NCBI GenBank assembly: GCA_903824185.1
Contig: CAIJVU010000028.1
Location: 1-64,000, forward strand
Direction: 5' to 3'
Length of the DNA: 64,000 nt
Origin: an uncultured Hyphomicrobiales bacterium
GTDB taxonomy: Bacteria > Pseudomonadota > Alphaproteobacteria > Rhizobiales > Beijerinckiaceae
In this document: positions 1 to 9,174 of the stretch, piece after piece
Position numbering within the stretch: position 1 is the stretch's first letter
How the letters are laid out: the number at the start of each line of letters is the position of its first letter
Program-made: the position numbers and the translations under genes
The notes under the pieces: model-generated
Told to the model about the DNA's origin: nothing
The model's input: the letters and a program-made list of their open reading frames with translations, nothing else
The model's database searches: none

Positions 1-397
1 CCACTTGTTGGGTAATGGTTGAGGCCCCTTGCGGTCTCTTGCCGTTATCGCGCTTGAAAAAATAGACAGCCGCACGCGCCACACCCTCGATATCGACCCC
101 GGGATGCTTGTAGAAATTCTTGTCTTCCGCAGCGATAAAGGCTTGTTTGACCCGCTCAGGAATAGCGTCATTGGGCAAGAACAGTCGGCGTTCACGTGAA
201 TATTCGGCCAAAAGACTGCCATCAGTTGCATGAATGCGGGTGGTTACGGCCGGTTGATAGGTCGCCAATTGGGAATAATCGGGTAATTGCTCGGAAAAAC
301 GCCAGATCACGATACCGACAAGTGCAGCTCCAATCGCGCCCAAGATACAAGCGAGACTGAATATCCAGCCAAAAAAACGCAAGAAATGCCGCATCAT
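1..397 (-). CDS. mrcA: Penicillin-binding protein 1A, N-terminal part (runs off window)
   Basis: This is the first 132 residues of a class A penicillin-binding protein. The enzyme polymerises lipid II into glycan chains and cross-links them in the periplasm. The N-terminus has a short basic stretch and one membrane anchor (about residues 10-32). It is followed by the start of the GT51 glycosyltransferase domain, with the motif EDKNFYKHPG and its catalytic Glu at residue 91, and then QGASTITQQ at about 123-131. The transpeptidase domain lies beyond the window edge. Two ATGs are adjacent (397 and 394), and the first is used here. It follows amiC on the same strand, an arrangement seen in other alphaproteobacteria, which suggests joint use in wall growth and splitting. 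Confidence 0.93.
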   Translation of the reverse strand, partial: MMRHFLRFFGWIFSLACILGAIGAALVGIVIWRFSEQLPDYSQLATYQPAVTTRIHATDGSLLAEYSRERRLFLPNDAIPERVKQAFIAAEDKNFYKHPGVDIEGVARAAVYFFKRDNGKRPQGASTITQQV

Positions 398-572
398 GAT
401 GGAAATGAAGTCCTTGTTATTGATCCCAATCCGTTCATTCGACAGGTGAACGGATCTGAACTTAGCGCTTCTCGCGCGCTTTCACTGATCTGGCAAGCAT
501 ATTGCTGCTCTTTGTGGAAAAATGAGGGCAGAAAATCATCGGATTTTCCGAAATCTTGACCACAGCATTGCC

Positions 573-1820
573 TTATTGCGCGGGGTTGAGCGCAAAATAG
601 CGAAAAACCGCATCAGCGATATCTTGACCGATTTTTTCCCGCGATTGCGGGTCTGTGAGCGATTTAATGTCTGATTGCGAGGACAAATAGCCCAGTTCCA
701 GCAAGATTGAGGGGATATCCGGCGCTCTCAACACGCGGAACCCTGCTGAGCGGATGGGATTTTTGTTGATGGTTTGGCCCATTGTTTCCATGCGTCCCAA
801 GAGAGTGCGTGCAAACAGACCTGAGCGTATCCGGGTTTCCCGTTTTGCTAAATCTTCAAGAATATCAGTGACTTCTTCACGAAGGGCTTCACTTTCATCG
901 CCCCCCATCACATCCGCGCGGTTTTCCGCTTCAGCCAGCAGAGCCGCCTCGGCATCGGTGGCCCGCTCATCATTCGTGTAGATGGTCATCCCCCTCACCT
1001 CGGCCGCATTTTGGATCCGGTCGGCATGGATAGAGATGAACAAATGCGCGCCTTGGCTGCGGGCAATGCGGACACGCTCTCGCAATGGGATGAAAACATC
1101 GCCATCGCGCGTCAAAGCGACACGATATTGCCCTGATTTCTCTATTTTTTCACGCAATGTTTTGGCAAAAGCCAGCACCACGTCTTTTTCCGCAATATTA
1201 TTCAGTCCCACCGCCCCGAAATCAGGGCCGCCATGGCCCGGATCAATCATAATCAGTGGTCGCTTTTCATTTGATTTTATAGGGGGTTGGCTTTGTATCG
1301 TGTCATTATCCCCATTACGCGTGCGCTGCGCCCGAATTTGTTCGGCAACCGAACGGGCTTCTTGTTCGAATTGACGCGGGTCGGCGGCTTCCAGCTCAAT
1401 CCGCAAGGCATGGGCGAAACCACTGGCGACAGGCACAAAACCCATGCGGGCAATGCGCGTGGGTTTCGACAAGTCTATGATAATTCTTGATTTTTCAGGC
1501 CCCAAGGCACCAAAACGCACCATTTTGACCAAGGGACTTCTGGCTTGCCGAAAGCTATCTGGCACTTGGAAATTGACCAATGGAAGGTCAATAATCAGCC
1601 GGTCCGGTTGCATCATGGGGTAGGAAAACACCGAAACTGGCCGCGTAAAGGTCAAAATGAGGATGGATTGGTCTTTTTCGGTGGTTAGTTTGGCTTCCAG
1701 AACAACGGCACGTTCCTGAGCATTCTGCTGATTTTGTGCACGACTGTCCTGCACCTGACTGCCAAACATAGCGCAGGATAGGCAGAAAAGAAGCAAGATA
1801 GACCAAGAGGAGTGGCGCAT
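573..1820 (-). CDS. amiC: N-acetylmuramoyl-L-alanine amidase, AmiC type
   Basis: This periplasmic zinc amidase cleaves the bond between N-acetylmuramic acid and L-Ala to split septal peptidoglycan. A signal peptide covers about residues 1-29. An AMIN domain (about 38-145) targets the division site. The Amidase_3 domain (about 188-410) has its metal and catalytic residues in place: H196 (in IDPGHGG), E211 (EKDVV), H265 (FISIHAD) and E375 (LLELGYLS). The insertion at about 280-350, between H265 and E375, matches the autoinhibitory helix region of AmiA/B/C. That helix is released in the family by LytM activators such as EnvC and NlpD. An NlpD-like protein with lost metal ligands lies at 44.6-45.8 kb. 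The length of 415 aa is normal. Confidence 0.95.
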   Translation of the reverse strand: MRHSSWSILLLFCLSCAMFGSQVQDSRAQNQQNAQERAVVLEAKLTTEKDQSILILTFTRPVSVFSYPMMQPDRLIIDLPLVNFQVPDSFRQARSPLVKMVRFGALGPEKSRIIIDLSKPTRIARMGFVPVASGFAHALRIELEAADPRQFEQEARSVAEQIRAQRTRNGDNDTIQSQPPIKSNEKRPLIMIDPGHGGPDFGAVGLNNIAEKDVVLAFAKTLREKIEKSGQYRVALTRDGDVFIPLRERVRIARSQGAHLFISIHADRIQNAAEVRGMTIYTNDERATDAEAALLAEAENRADVMGGDESEALREEVTDILEDLAKRETRIRSGLFARTLLGRMETMGQTINKNPIRSAGFRVLRAPDIPSILLELGYLSSQSDIKSLTDPQSREKIGQDIADAVFRYFALNPAQ

Positions 1821-2456
1821 TTTGCAGAGATTTTCACGAGATAGGGGCCTATCTCCTACAGGGAGTGGCGCAAAACGAAAAGCCCCATGGAGGATAGAGT
1901 TTCAGGAGGATTTCCCGTCCGCACCATAGAATGTCTTGCCAAAGCACAAATTATAACGCTATGAATAAGGAGATTGGTATTCCCTTACGCCGTTGAGGGT
2001 TGGCCAGTGCCGTTTGATCTTCTCTGCGCTGAAATCTGCGCATCGGGTCACAGCATGGCCATAACCCGCTCTTCTCCAAGAGCAAGGTGGGAATATTAAC
2101 AGGGTCGGCAGCTCTTGCTCAAACCGGCTGTTTTTCAGACCTGCGCATCTTGTTGCGTAAGGCTTAACGTATTGAGGTGATGATCGTGAGAGCACGCATC
2201 AACCAGAACATAAACAGCACTGAACAGGGCCCTAAGGCTCCGTTGATGTCTGTTGTTTCGGTTGAAAGCCCACGCTCTGGATCAATCCTTTTCCTTTCCA
2301 ACCCGATTGCCAACAGGCAATCTTATCGCGTCCGTTCCTTTCCGCGATCATCTTATTTTTCAGACGCCCGTTCCAGAATAAATGGATTTGCGTCAGCTTT
2401 TTCAAAGCATTGTGAAACAACTGATCAGACCGACCGGACGCCTATGAGAGAATTTC
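1821..2456. other. 636-bp divergent spacer, amiC promoter and rne leader
   Basis: This spacer lies between the divergent amiC and rne genes. I see no convincing gene in it. The short open frames here lack family features and ribosome-binding sites. A gap this long before rne fits a long 5' leader. In E. coli the rne leader is the target of RNase E autoregulation, and the same role here is inference only. I could not pick a promoter with confidence. The last 60 bases before rne contain GAGAGAA, which may serve as a weak ribosome-binding site. Confidence 0.5.
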
Positions 2457-5417
2457 ATGGCGAACAAAATGCTTATCGATGCGGCCCATCCCGAAGAAAC
2501 ACGGGTTGTGGTGGTGCGCGGAAACCGGATCGAGGAATTCGACTTCGAGTCCGCTAATAAAAAACAACTTCGCGGCAATATTTATCTCGCAAAAGTCACG
2601 CGCGTAGAACCCTCCCTTCAGGCGGCCTTCGTCGAATATGGCGGGAATCGTCACGGTTTCTTGGCTTTCAGCGAAATTCATCCCGATTATTATCAAATTC
2701 CGACCGCCGATCGTGAAGCGTTGCTGGCCGAAGACGCACGCGCCGAGCGTGAGGCCGACGAGGAAGAGCAACCACGCCACAGCCGTCGTCCGCATGGCCG
2801 TTCGCGCTCGCGCCGCCCTGATCCTGTTAAAACCCAAGAGCTTGATGATGTTGATCATCACATTTTGGATGAAAACGGCGATCCGGTTTCGGCCTCTCAC
2901 GAGACACCGGTCGATCACGCTTCTCATGAAGACGGTGCGCCGTCCGATGAGCATCAGGCACCTTCTGATGGCGAAAATCATTTGACAGCGCATGATCAAG
3001 ACCATGCGGTCCCTGTTGCGGATTCACATGAGCACGCGCATGAGCATGAGCATGAAACCGCGCATCATGATGAGACCCATCACGATGAGGAAGAAGAAAC
3101 CGCCCACGACGATCATGCTCCTCATGCCTCCGCTCATGATGATGACGAGCACGACGAGGACGAGGATGGTGAACCGTCTGAAGAAGACAGCATCGAACAA
3201 GTCGGTGCCGAAGACGCTTTGGAAGAAGTGCCTGAGCGCCCCCGTCATTTCCGTCGCCAATACAAGATCCAAGAAGTCATCAAGCGCCGCCAGATTTTGC
3301 TGGTGCAGGTGGTGAAAGAAGAGCGCGGCAATAAAGGGGCTGCGCTGACAACCTATTTGTCGCTTGCCGGACGCTATTCGGTTTTGATGCCCAATTCCGG
3401 TCGCGGTGGCGGTATTTCCAGAAAAATCACCAATGTGATTGACCGGAAGCGTTTGAAGTCGATCGCGCAGGAACTTGAGGTTCCGGATGGAATGGGCGTG
3501 ATTTTGCGGACGGCTGGTGCCGCAAGGACCAAGCCGGAAATTCGCCGCGATTTCGAATATTTGATGCGGTTATGGGAAAATGTGCGTGAACTGACTTTGC
3601 AGTCCACGGCCCCTTCCCTTGTTTATGAAGAAGGGTCACTGGTCAAACGCTCGATCCGCGATTTGTATCACAAGGATATTGACGAGGTGATTGTGTCTGG
3701 CGATGCCGGATACAAAGAAGCCAAAGAATTCATGCGCATGCTGATGCCCTCGCATGCGAAAAACGTCAAATATTATCGTGAACAGCAACCGGTGTTTGCG
3801 CGTCATGGGATCGAGGCGCAACTGGATGCCATGTTCTCCAATCAGGTGACGCTGAAATCCGGCGGTTACATTGTCATCAACCAAACAGAAGCTTTGGTGG
3901 CGATTGATGTGAATTCGGGCCGTGCAACCCGTGAACACAATATCGAAGACACGGCACTGAAAACCAATCTGGAAGCGGCTGACGAAGTCGCCCGTCAATT
4001 GCGCTTGCGCGATTTGGCCGGATTGGTCGTGATCGATTTCATCGATATGGAAGAGCATCGCAACAATCGGGCTGTCGAACGGCGCTTGAAAGATGCGTTG
4101 AAAAATGATCGGGCCCGCATTCAGGTCGGACGCATTTCACCCTTCGGCTTGATGGAAATGTCACGCCAGCGCATTAGAACCGGTGTGTTGGAAGGCTCCA
4201 CTATCCTTTGTCCGCATTGCTCGGGCGTTGGTTTTGTGCGGGCGACGGCATCGGTCGCATTGCATGTGTTGCGTGCCGTCGAAGAGCAGTTGTTGCGCTC
4301 AGCCGCGTTCAATCTGACCATCACAACCCGCACGGAAGTGGCGCTTTATATTCTCAATCAAAAGCGTGGCCATGTCAGTGCCTTGGAATATCGGTTTGGC
4401 GTTACGCTGACCATTTTGGGAGATGACACGCAATCGGGCACGCATGCCTTCAATATCGCCAAAGGCGAATTGGCCACCCCCGTTGCGCGCATAGCCTCCG
4501 GTATTCAGGTCGATAGCGTCATCATGCCTGATGAAGATGATGATATCGTCGATGATGTGGTTGATGAGGATATTGAAGATCAGGACGAGGATGACAACGC
4601 CTCCGATGAAACCTCGCGTGATGCGGTTGAGGGTGAAAGCGAGAGCGAAAGTGAGAACCGTCGTCGCAGACGCCGCCGTCGTCGTCGTGGCGGACGTCCT
4701 GATCGCGCTGACTCAGATCGGTCTGATATGCCGCGGCCGATGTCCCTTGATGCGCCGCAGCCCGATATTGATGGCATCCCCTTCAATGGCGAAACCTATG
4801 AGCAGGTCGAAGGTGTCACGCCTCGCGAGCCGCGTGAATTTGCCGGTGACAGTGAGGGTGCAGACGGTGAAGGCCGCGGACGTCGCCGTGGTCGTCGTGG
4901 CGGTCGTCGCTTGCGTCGTGATCGGGATGATACGGGTTTGCCCGTGCGTGAGGGGGGAGAGATCTCCCATTCGGGCGATGAACAACCATCCCCTCGTTTT
5001 GCAGGGTCTGATGATGACATCACCCCTCATGACGAACCCGTCTTGATGTTTACGCATGAGCCTTTCACAGCCATTGAGGAACCATCCTCTCACGGTGTTG
5101 CGGAGGCATTGCCTGTGTTGGAAACCGCTGATGCACTGCCGGTTGCCCGTCCGCGTCGGGGTCGTCCGCCGCGCCGCGTCGAGGCCGTTGGTACAGAAGA
5201 CGTTGGGCATGGCAGTGATCAACCGGTTGTTCCTGTTGAACCAGCTGTATCCATCGTTGAGCCCATCGCTGTGACGCAACACGATGTCGCTCCGCCTGTT
5301 GTGGACAGTCAGGCTCACGAACCTTTGCCTCCTCCAGAGCCCGAAACAACGGAACCTGTTGTTGTGGGCGCAGACAATAAGCCGCGCCGCGGTGGCTGGT
5401 GGGCCCGCAAATCCTGA
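2457..5417 (+). CDS. rne: Ribonuclease E (endoribonuclease, degradosome scaffold)
   Basis: This single-strand endoribonuclease drives mRNA decay and rRNA/tRNA maturation. The 986 aa divide into a first S1 half (about 1-95), a long hydrophilic insertion (about 96-262), a second S1 half (about 263-330), and the RNase H-like and DNase I-like core. The core holds catalytic Asp D484 (AIDVNSG) and D527 (VVIDFIDME), and the zinc-link CPHC at 585-588. A disordered tail follows from about 690. The insertion is very rich in His, Asp and Glu. An S1 insertion is usual in alphaproteobacteria, but this His richness stands out. The tail has acidic blocks, an Arg run at about 735-745, Arg/Gly patches for RNA binding, and a terminal GGWWARKS. 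It probably holds degradosome partner sites. Confidence 0.97.
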   Translation: MANKMLIDAAHPEETRVVVVRGNRIEEFDFESANKKQLRGNIYLAKVTRVEPSLQAAFVEYGGNRHGFLAFSEIHPDYYQIPTADREALLAEDARAEREADEEEQPRHSRRPHGRSRSRRPDPVKTQELDDVDHHILDENGDPVSASHETPVDHASHEDGAPSDEHQAPSDGENHLTAHDQDHAVPVADSHEHAHEHEHETAHHDETHHDEEEETAHDDHAPHASAHDDDEHDEDEDGEPSEEDSIEQVGAEDALEEVPERPRHFRRQYKIQEVIKRRQILLVQVVKEERGNKGAALTTYLSLAGRYSVLMPNSGRGGGISRKITNVIDRKRLKSIAQELEVPDGMGVILRTAGAARTKPEIRRDFEYLMRLWENVRELTLQSTAPSLVYEEGSLVKRSIRDLYHKDIDEVIVSGDAGYKEAKEFMRMLMPSHAKNVKYYREQQPVFARHGIEAQLDAMFSNQVTLKSGGYIVINQTEALVAIDVNSGRATREHNIEDTALKTNLEAADEVARQLRLRDLAGLVVIDFIDMEEHRNNRAVERRLKDALKNDRARIQVGRISPFGLMEMSRQRIRTGVLEGSTILCPHCSGVGFVRATASVALHVLRAVEEQLLRSAAFNLTITTRTEVALYILNQKRGHVSALEYRFGVTLTILGDDTQSGTHAFNIAKGELATPVARIASGIQVDSVIMPDEDDDIVDDVVDEDIEDQDEDDNASDETSRDAVEGESESESENRRRRRRRRRRGGRPDRADSDRSDMPRPMSLDAPQPDIDGIPFNGETYEQVEGVTPREPREFAGDSEGADGEGRGRRRGRRGGRRLRRDRDDTGLPVREGGEISHSGDEQPSPRFAGSDDDITPHDEPVLMFTHEPFTAIEEPSSHGVAEALPVLETADALPVARPRRGRPPRRVEAVGTEDVGHGSDQPVVPVEPAVSIVEPIAVTQHDVAPPVVDSQAHEPLPPPEPETTEPVVVGADNKPRRGGWWARKS

Positions 5418-5454
5418 TTGAATAGAGGGCTCTGTTTGCCCCTTTTTGATGAAG

Positions 5455-5484
5455 AAAAAAGCGCCCTTCGGGGCGCTTTATTTA
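5455..5484. terminator. Bidirectional rho-independent terminator between rne and the aminotransferase gene
   Basis: The stem AAAGCGCCC / GGGCGCTTT (5458-5466 and 5471-5479) closes on a TTCG tetraloop. It has an A-run on the left and TTTATTT on the right, so it can stop transcription in both directions. It sits between convergent rne (stop 5417) and the aminotransferase gene (stop 5491). Confidence 0.9.
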
Positions 5485-5490
5485 TGCCGT

Positions 5491-6687
5491 TTAGCTGTGC
5501 TGCCGAAAGCGTTTGAGACAGTCCAAGGCTTTCTCACAGTCCTCATAGGTATTGGCAAAAGACAAGCGCATAAAACGATTGCCGCGTTCAAGATCAAAAT
5601 CCGGACCGGGTGTCAGCGCAATACCTGCTTCGTTTAAAATACGCTTGCAATAATCCACGGAGTCATTGGTATAGTCACCAATATCAATGTAAAAATAAAA
5701 GGCTCCATCGACAGGCAGGTACTTTCCATAGCCAAGAGCGGGAAGCTCTTTCATGAACAGTGCACGGTTTCGCGTATAGCCCATTTTGATCTCTTCCAAC
5801 TCATCCATGCAATCAAAGGCGGCTTCTGCGGCAATCTGGCTGAGCTGTGGAGAGGAAATGTAAAGGCTTTGACTGAGACGCTCCACGGGGCGCACCAGTG
5901 TTTCCGGAAGCACAAGCCAACCCACGCGCCAGCCGGTCATGCAATAATATTTGGAAAAGCTGTTTACGATGATGGCTTGATCATCAAATGTCAGGGCGGT
6001 GACGGCTGGTTTTTCATAGGTCAGACCATGATAGATTTCATCGGAGATCAACCAGAGGCCCAGTCTTTGGCAGGTTTCAGCCATGTCTTGCAGGGCGGTT
6101 GCCGACATCATCGTGCCAGACGGATTGGCGGGCGACATGATGAGCACGCCATTGAGTGGCTGTTGCGCATGCGCTTTTTCAATATCGGCGCCGGTCATCA
6201 CCCAGTTGTTTTTTTCATCGGTCACAATCGTGACAGGTTCCAAGCCCAAGGCCGTCAAGGTGTTGCGATAGGCCGGATAGCCGGGGGATGAAATGGCAAT
6301 GCGGGCACCGATGTCAAACATCGACAAAAAGGACAGGATAAAGCCAGCCGACGAACCGGTTGTGATGGCAATGCGCTCGGCAGGCACATTGACCAGATAG
6401 GTGTCTGCATAATGACGCGCGATCCGCTCGCGCAACGACCGCATCCCCAAGGCTTCTGTGTAGCCGATTTTTCCAGATTGCAGCGCCTTTGCCGCCACAT
6501 CTCGGACATGTTGCGGAACCGGAGCCCCCGGTTGGCCGACTTCCATATGAATGACCGGCAGGCCTGATTTTTCCCGTTCGACAGCCGCAGACATCATATC
6601 CATGGCAATGAACGGATTGACATCGCCCCGCTTTGATCCCCGCAATGGGGGGAGCCATGCCTTTTCTTTGCCTTGATTATCCGTCAT
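5491..6687 (-). CDS. Pyridoxal-phosphate aminotransferase, class I/II (AspC/AlaA-like)
   Basis: This is a fold-type I PLP aminotransferase of about 398 aa, related to aspartate and aromatic aminotransferases. Visible motifs are the conserved SPANPSGT (substrate/PLP loop), SDEIYHGL (Asp binding the PLP ring nitrogen), the Schiff-base lysine in NSFSKYYCMTGWR, and a C-terminal FMRLSFA with the carboxylate-binding Arg. I chose the ATG at 6687, which gives MTDNQGK. It has AAGG 8 nt upstream, whereas the longer frame begins with a TTG at 6750 and adds poorly conserved sequence. The substrate cannot be fixed from sequence. Aspartate, alanine or a branched/aromatic amino acid are possible. Confidence 0.85.
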   Translation of the reverse strand: MTDNQGKEKAWLPPLRGSKRGDVNPFIAMDMMSAAVEREKSGLPVIHMEVGQPGAPVPQHVRDVAAKALQSGKIGYTEALGMRSLRERIARHYADTYLVNVPAERIAITTGSSAGFILSFLSMFDIGARIAISSPGYPAYRNTLTALGLEPVTIVTDEKNNWVMTGADIEKAHAQQPLNGVLIMSPANPSGTMMSATALQDMAETCQRLGLWLISDEIYHGLTYEKPAVTALTFDDQAIIVNSFSKYYCMTGWRVGWLVLPETLVRPVERLSQSLYISSPQLSQIAAEAAFDCMDELEEIKMGYTRNRALFMKELPALGYGKYLPVDGAFYFYIDIGDYTNDSVDYCKRILNEAGIALTPGPDFDLERGNRFMRLSFANTYEDCEKALDCLKRFRQHS

Positions 6688-6772
6688 GTTTTTGGCCTTG
6701 TCGGTTGTCTCTAGGGTTTGACGCATAGGCAGGCGCGGCTTTAACTGCAAGCGGTAAAGCCAGAATCATGGA

Positions 6773-8206
6773 ATGTTTGCTATGTGGGAACCTCACAATT
6801 TCAGTAAAATGTCCCGTTTTTTAAGGATTTTGCATCCGGTGTTGAGCAGAAAAACCATTTTAGGCACGGTTGCCGCCCTGTCAGCGGCGTTTTTTCCGCT
6901 CGCGTCACAGGCGCAGGAATTGCGCGGCATTATCCGCGATGCCGAAATTGAAACCTTACTGCGTGATTATTCCCGTCCCATTTTTGCCGCTGCCGGTATT
7001 CCTGCCGGATCCACCACCATTGTTTTGATGGGGGACCGGAGCTTTAACGCCTTTGTAGCGGGCGAGCGCCGTTTGTTTATCAATACCGGTGCCTTGATGG
7101 ACTCCAAAACGCCCAATGAGATCATCGGCGTTATCGCCCATGAATCCGGCCATATCAAAGGCGGGCATTTGTCGCGTCTGCACCAGCAATTACAAAATGC
7201 GCAGATCATGTCCGTGGTCGGCATGTTGCTGGGTGCGGGCGCGGCTGTCGGTGCGGCCACAAGCCGTGGCACGATTGGCAATGACGGGGCCGGTGTCATG
7301 GGTGCGATCTTGGGCCCGCAGGAAATGGTGCGTCGCTCGCTCCTTTCCTACCAGCGTTCGGAAGAACAAGCCGCTGATCGCTCCGCCATTGATTTTCTCA
7401 ATGCCACCCATCAATCCCCGCAAGGTCTATTGGAGACCTTCAAGCGCTTCAGTCAGGATTCGATGTTCCGCTCTGCAAGCGTGGATCCCTATGTGTTCAG
7501 CCATCCTCTCCCGACAGAGCGGATTGCCAATCTGGAATCGCTGGCGTCGAAAAGTGCTTATCGGGATGTCAAAGATCCATCGGCCTTGCAGGCCCGCCAT
7601 GATATGGCCCGCGCGAAATTATTCGGGTTTTCCGCAACGGCGTCCGAGGTGGGGCGGCGCTATCCGCTTTCGGATAATTCATTGCCTGCCCGTTATGCGC
7701 GCTCGATCATTGATTTCCGTGGCAAGCGTATCAGCGATGCACTGGCCAAGATTGATGGCTTGATCAAAGAGCAACCCGCAAACCCCTATTTTTGGGAGCT
7801 GAAAGGACAATGCCTGCTGGAATTTGGACGTGCGAATGAAGCCGTATCAGCGCTGCGCAAAGCCGTCTCTTTGGCCCCAAGTGCGGGTTTGATCCGCATT
7901 TTGCTGGGGCATGCGCTGATTTCCACCGATCAGCCCGCCAATATCGATGAAGCGATTTTGGAATTATCCAATGCGGTCAATCGCGAGCCTGATAGTCCCG
8001 ATGGTTTCCGGCATTTGGCCACGGCCTATAGCCGCAAGGGGCAGATTGGTCTGGCCGAACTCAATTCCGCCCGTGCTTATTTTGCAGCGGGTGAGTATAA
8101 TGCAGCCGCCAATCATGCGGCGCGTGCCAAAGAAAAATTACCTGCAAATTCACCCGGCTGGTATAAGGCCGATGAAATTCTGAATTTCCGTCCTCCCAGA
8201 GCTTAA
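6773..8206 (+). CDS. M48 family metalloprotease with TPR repeats (BepA/YfgC-like)
   Basis: This is a periplasmic zinc protease with a C-terminal tetratricopeptide region, the architecture of E. coli BepA, which checks assembly of outer-membrane proteins. A signal peptide (about residues 23-48, ending SQAQ) follows a short N-terminal lead. The HExxH motif is HESGH at 123-127, with the third ligand in SEEQAAD (E198). TPR-like helices fill about 310-470. The start is uncertain: ATG 6773 (used) and ATG 6809 both have weak ribosome-binding sites, and the second gives a more ordinary signal peptide. The DsbA-like gene begins 20 bp downstream, so both probably form one envelope-quality-control operon. 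Confidence 0.9.
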   Translation: MFAMWEPHNFSKMSRFLRILHPVLSRKTILGTVAALSAAFFPLASQAQELRGIIRDAEIETLLRDYSRPIFAAAGIPAGSTTIVLMGDRSFNAFVAGERRLFINTGALMDSKTPNEIIGVIAHESGHIKGGHLSRLHQQLQNAQIMSVVGMLLGAGAAVGAATSRGTIGNDGAGVMGAILGPQEMVRRSLLSYQRSEEQAADRSAIDFLNATHQSPQGLLETFKRFSQDSMFRSASVDPYVFSHPLPTERIANLESLASKSAYRDVKDPSALQARHDMARAKLFGFSATASEVGRRYPLSDNSLPARYARSIIDFRGKRISDALAKIDGLIKEQPANPYFWELKGQCLLEFGRANEAVSALRKAVSLAPSAGLIRILLGHALISTDQPANIDEAILELSNAVNREPDSPDGFRHLATAYSRKGQIGLAELNSARAYFAAGEYNAAANHAARAKEKLPANSPGWYKADEILNFRPPRA

Positions 8207-8226
8207 TTCCGACAAAAGGATAGTCG

Positions 8227-9003
8227 ATGTCCCTGTTTTTGAAACGTTTCCTGCCGATCGTCCTGTGTGTTGGGCTGAGTGGCCTTTGGGCACAAAGCGG
8301 TCATGCGGCCGAATTGACCGCGGGCCAGCAATCGGAAATCAAAGCCTTGATCAAAGACTATCTGGTCAAAAATCCGGAGATTATCCAGGAGGCCTTGAAC
8401 GAGCTGGAAAAACGGCAAACGGAAAATGAGAAGGCGGCGCAAAGCAAAGCTCTGACCGATTGGCTGCCAGCCTTGACGCAATCGGGGCGTTCGACGGTTT
8501 TGGGCAATCCCAAAGGCGATGTCACGTTGATCGAATTTTTTGATTATAATTGCGGATATTGCAAAAAAGCTTTGACCGATTTGCAAAAACTCATCGATAG
8601 CGACAAGAATTTGCGCATCATCATCCGTGATTTCCCTGTTTTGGGGCCGGATTCGGTAGAGGCGGCGATTGTTGCGGTGGCCGCACGTCAACAATTATCT
8701 GGCGTTAAATATTTGGAATTTCATGCGAAATTGCTGGAAAGCAAGGGCCGCATCGGCAAAGACCGCGCTTTCAGTGTGGCCAAAGATCTCAATGTCGATC
8801 TGACAAAACTGCAAAAGGACATGGATCTGGCTGAAACCAAGGCCATTTTATCGGAAACCATGCAGATCGGCGATGCTTTGCGCCTGCAAGGCACGCCTGC
8901 CTATCTGATCGGACAAGAGGTGGTGTTTGGTGCGGTCGGCTATCAAAGTCTCAAGGAGGCGATTGATGCGACCCGTAAATGCGGTAAATCCCAATGCGGC
9001 TAG
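8227..9003 (+). CDS. DsbA-family thiol:disulfide protein
   Basis: This is a periplasmic thioredoxin-fold oxidoreductase of 258 aa. A signal peptide covers about 1-28 (ending GHAA). An N-terminal helical segment (about 30-85) precedes the thioredoxin core, as in the ScsC/Com1-type family where it can mediate oligomerisation. The active site is CGYC (C109/C112) after FFDYN, and the cis-proline loop is GTPAY. Two further cysteines lie at the very end (C252 and C257), outside the core. It is co-transcribed with the M48 protease (20-bp gap). It may form or rearrange disulfides in envelope proteins, but whether it oxidises or isomerises is unknown. Confidence 0.9.
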   Translation: MSLFLKRFLPIVLCVGLSGLWAQSGHAAELTAGQQSEIKALIKDYLVKNPEIIQEALNELEKRQTENEKAAQSKALTDWLPALTQSGRSTVLGNPKGDVTLIEFFDYNCGYCKKALTDLQKLIDSDKNLRIIIRDFPVLGPDSVEAAIVAVAARQQLSGVKYLEFHAKLLESKGRIGKDRAFSVAKDLNVDLTKLQKDMDLAETKAILSETMQIGDALRLQGTPAYLIGQEVVFGAVGYQSLKEAIDATRKCGKSQCG

Positions 9004-9174
9004 GCTTGCCTGCACTCTTTAAGTTTTTGTAAACCATAGTTGAGGCTGATCATCCTGCTTTGTCTTGGCCTTTCGGGACAAATTGCTGTAAAGAATACGA
9101 AATTGATTTTGCATTTCCGTGTGTGTTGGTCCTGACATTCAGCCGCGGCACGGACAAGAAACGGGCACTCTTTC

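Noticed and set aside
1959-2557. Open frames in the rne upstream region
   Set aside because: They have no motif or ribosome-binding site, and the second runs into rne in another frame.
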